NCBI GenBank assembly: GCA_946811185.2
Contig: OX328112.1
Location: forward strand, 14,551,215 to 14,615,214
Direction: 5' to 3'
From: Hippopus hippopus
Lineage: Eukaryota > Mollusca > Bivalvia > Cardiida > Cardiidae
DNA: 64,000 bases
Both the position numbers and the translations under genes were made by a program. The first letter of the stretch is position 1. Each line of letters opens with the position of its first letter. Positions 61,694-64,000 of the stretch are shown here, one piece after another. The notes under the pieces were generated by a model, which did not search any database, had not been told where the DNA came from, and saw only the letters and a program-made list of their open reading frames with translations.

Positions 61694-62486
61694 CTACATG
61701 AGAAAAGCTGTCATTCGCTTACATTTGTGTGTAAAAAACATTATTATTATCATTATTACTGTATACTACACTACTGATATTCGAATAGGAGTCAAAGTAT
61801 TATTGTAGTACATACAGCATGACGGCAGTCTGTACATCTATGTAGGCGTTTCCAGTGTTCTATATCTTAGATCTACAGCGTTATGAACAAAACTCGCAGG
61901 ATTCAGTGCTAAGTTTCAGTTGGTATCAATTTTAAGCAACATAACGCATAAATTCTCAAAGAAGTGATGCAGTTTTTACCAGCAATTGCTCGGTGTAATT
62001 TTCAGCCGTCCTAGTAGTCAGTTTTTCAGAGAAGATGGTTCAGGGTACCCCCTCCATCCCAAAGCAGGCTAGATGCTCGATTTCTTAGGCTCACACCCCT
62101 CCCCTCTCCCCCCCCCCCCCCCCGTCCCCATCTCTACACCTTCGGTGCTTATCAAAGTTGCCTCTACAATTCAAAAATGTTCGGGGCAGCGGACCCCCAG
62201 ACTCTCCTGGAAAATCCCCCTCCTTTCATTCGGCATTTCACGCCTCGTGTAATACCTTACGCTTTATTTTGGGCTACCTATGCCCATGAATAGGATGAGC
62301 AAATGTTTGGTAAAATAAGTTTGCATTCAGTAGTGCTGAAACGAATATACATTTTATTACACGATTCACTTCCCCGTGTAGATGTACTAAAAAATACGAG
62401 ATAAATATATTATCATGAATATTCATCAGTCCTTTGTTTTCCCTGGAAGGTTACATCTATTGGACGGTTCTTAGCCCCTGGACTGC
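61694..62486. other. no gene; poly-C run
   Basis: C-run at ~62108-62123. GCATGACGGCAGTCTGTACA near 61818 faintly resembles the SINE-4 body. Otherwise unrecognised. Confidence 0.4.
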
Positions 62487-62713
62487 TTAAAATCCTTACA
62501 AAACGACGAAATTTTAGACTTGTCCATATTGAAAGCATTTGCAGACTACAAATAAACTGTGGCTCAAAAGTTGGGACTCGTATTCGAAAGGGTATAATAC
62601 GCATTGCGAAAAGGGCAGCAAAATGCTGGTTACCAATATTTTTTTTCGACTTTATGTCAAAAGCCTTTTTGCTCAGCGTCGTAATAATATGGGATTGTTT
62701 GGCAAAGTGTTTA
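62487..62713 (-). mobile_element. TM1 copy
   Basis: TTAAAATCCTTACAAAACGA to TTTGGCAAAGTGTTTA; hairpin right arm eroded (TTACCAATATTTTTTTTCG). Confidence 0.82.
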
Positions 62714-62783
62714 CCCCTTGCGATACATTCTTGATCTACAATATCCTCGAAAAGTTATTCGCAGTTATTCGAACAATGCAACC

Positions 62784-63382
62784 ACTGACCCTTTACCACA
62801 TGACCTATATAATATTTTCGTAACCAACATAAGGTTCAGGAACAGAGTCTTTGAAAACATGGTACGAAAAGGAGAACCTTATGTTGGTTACCTGTATCTT
62901 TTCCACATCCCACAATGTTTAACTTAAACTCTTTCATACAAAATTTTATCATATGAGACACATTTAATATTCCGTCTTTACAAATACATCTGTACTCGTT
63001 TTCAGCCAGTTTTCAGTCAGTTTTTAACCCATTTCATCCTTATTTTATGAAACTATAATCATTCTTGTATATTCATGCCAAATTTTGCCCCTGATGGCTG
63101 CAAGATTGCGCAGATTACGACGGACAGAAAATGCGTTTCATATTTTGGAGGTCTTCCAGGCAATCGCTGTTATCGTTTCCGGTTTAAAATGAGGACAAAT
63201 TCCTTGTGTTTTTCTATCCCTTACACTATATATTGATAATTTATCTACGTTTACACAGCCGAGCCATCATACACACTTTCAAGTTTTAACCATGTTTTTT
63301 TTTCTCTCTAGCTGTAATGATGTACCTTTAAATGCTTTCAGTTCGAGCGAGTCGAAAACTGTGTCGTGCAGTGAAGAGTTAA
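62784..63382 (+). mobile_element. TM1 copy with exchanged hairpin, split by family G
   Basis: CTGACCCTTTACCACATGAC at the left, GCAGTGAAGAGTTAA at the right. The arms contain GTAACCAACATAAGGTTC (62820-62837) and GAACCTTATGTTGGTTAC (62874-62891), an inverted repeat absent from other copies. Family G lies at 62981-63328. Confidence 0.72.
62981..63328 (+). mobile_element. MITE family G, copy 4, nested in TM1
   Basis: Family G sequence from CAAATACATCTGTACTCG to GATGTACC lies between two halves of a TM1 copy (TM1 sequence resumes with AATGCTTTCAG). A TTTA is present at both junctions, consistent with a 4-bp target duplication. Confidence 0.65.
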
Positions 63383-63459
63383 TTAGGACAATTTACCAAT
63401 ATCACTAGACACGATCCCATGCCATTTCTTAGTAGGTTATACGTCTATCTTATAAAATT

Positions 63460-63609
63460 AGCTGAACTCTCTACCACACGACAAAAAATGTAGACTTGTC
63501 CAAATTGAAAACATTCGCATACCAGCATTTAGATGTGGTCCAAATGATGGAATTTGCCTTTGAAAGGGTAGAAAACTTTGTGGGAAAAGGAGAAAATGCT
63601 GGTTACCAG
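63460..63609 (-). mobile_element. TM1 left part and half hairpin
   Basis: CTGAACTCTCTACCACACGA, CAAATTGAAAACATTCGC, AAAACTTTGTGGGAAAAGG ... GGTTACCAG, then unrelated sequence. Confidence 0.75.
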
Positions 63610-63737
63610 ACCGTGAAAGGAGAACGCGATAAGGAGTGATTAAAATTATTACCGTCTGGACCTAAGCTTAAAGCCGTCTTGTAATGTGGTCCACGTATTT
63701 TGTACAACCGTCCGAAACGTTGTTGTAAAATCTATAA

Positions 63738-64000
63738 GAGCCATGATTTGTGAGAAGGGGTTAAGGCATCAGCAAAAAGTATCGACCCAGATCAGCCTGC
63801 GCAGTCCGCGCAGGCTGACCTGGGTCGAAACTTTTTGCTTTTGGTAAATTTACTGCATGTCCAATGACCATTCCACCTCATGATTGAGTCGGTTGTTAGA
63901 CAAAATGAATTTTATGGGTACATAATTGTATACATGTAGTGGCCTGCTTGGTATTTTGCATCACAGAGTTGCATTAAACCCCCTTTTGCGAGAGTGTCGC
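63738..64000 (+). mobile_element. CGCAGG-palindrome MITE, runs to window edge
   Basis: GAGCCATGATTTGTGAGAAG start; perfect central palindrome CAGCCTGCGCAG / CGCGCAGGCTG within AGATCAGCC...GGCTGACCT; GCATTAAACCCCCTTTTGCG near the right terminus, which is cut by the end of the window. Confidence 0.85.

Noticed and set aside
3172..63600. CRISPR-like or prokaryotic intergenic palindrome array
   Set aside because: Repeats are dispersed, irregularly spaced, transposon-ended and in both orientations; the sequence is eukaryotic in character.

Overview
This window looks like intergenic, repeat-saturated DNA from an invertebrate animal, most likely a heterodont bivalve mollusc. The base composition is AT-rich, there is no operon-like coding density, and there are tRNA-derived SINEs with (AATC)n or (AAAC)n tails, many hairpin MITEs, a decayed Tc1-type transposon and bivalve-style tandem-array elements. 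The placement rests on remembered resemblance of several repeats to bivalve genomic repeats (the CGCAGGCTGACC palindrome, the 'GAGGGCCATGATGGCCC' array element, the pearl-like ACGG element). It is an inference, not a search result.

The dominant content is one ~229-bp element, here called TM1. It has a TTAA at each end, short terminal inverted repeats (CCCTTTACCA / TGGTAAAGGG or TGGTAAAGAG) and a ~64-bp central perfect hairpin. I count more than 60 complete or broken copies, about one per kilobase. Other elements with TTAA ends accompany it: TM2 and TM3 (both carry a hairpin built on GTGTAGATCAAGATCAGACTG but have different flanks), TM4 (209-bp near-perfect palindrome) and TM5 (~360-bp long-armed palindrome). 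TTAA target duplication with CCC-type ends suggests piggyBac-like non-autonomous elements. No piggyBac transposase is visible in the window.

Layout: 0.8-2.6 kb holds a pearl/Helitron-like element interrupted by another repeat; 3-15 kb is TM1 copies, SINEs, a Harbinger-like MITE (7.4-8.0 kb) and other TIR elements; 16.3-17.5 kb is a 145-bp tandem-array element landed inside a TM1 copy; 17.5-26 kb is dense TM1, including a triple self-nest at 23.1-23.8 kb; 27.3-28.75 kb is a dead Tc1-like transposon; 29.9-30.85 kb is a large fold-back; 30.9-32.6 kb holds a TA-flanked element and a hAT-like element; 33-40 kb is TM2 copies and SINEs; 40.45-41.08 kb holds the only convincing host protein-coding sequence, a minus-strand first exon with a duplicated candidate core promoter; 41.4-56 kb is more TM1/TM2/TM3, SINEs, TM4 and an 88-bp hAT-like MITE; 56.2-58 kb has tandem minisatellites; 58-64 kb has TM5 copies, further TM1, and a CGCAGG-palindrome element running off the end.

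The mobile elements record their own order of arrival by nesting: TM1 in TM1 in TM1, TM1 in TM2, TM2 in TM1, SINE-2 in SINE-1, SINEs in TM1, hAT-like MITE in TM3, Harbinger-like MITE in TM1. Apart from the 40.5-41.1 kb exon and the transposase pseudogene I see no convincing coding sequence. The many other short open frames are shadows of repeats.
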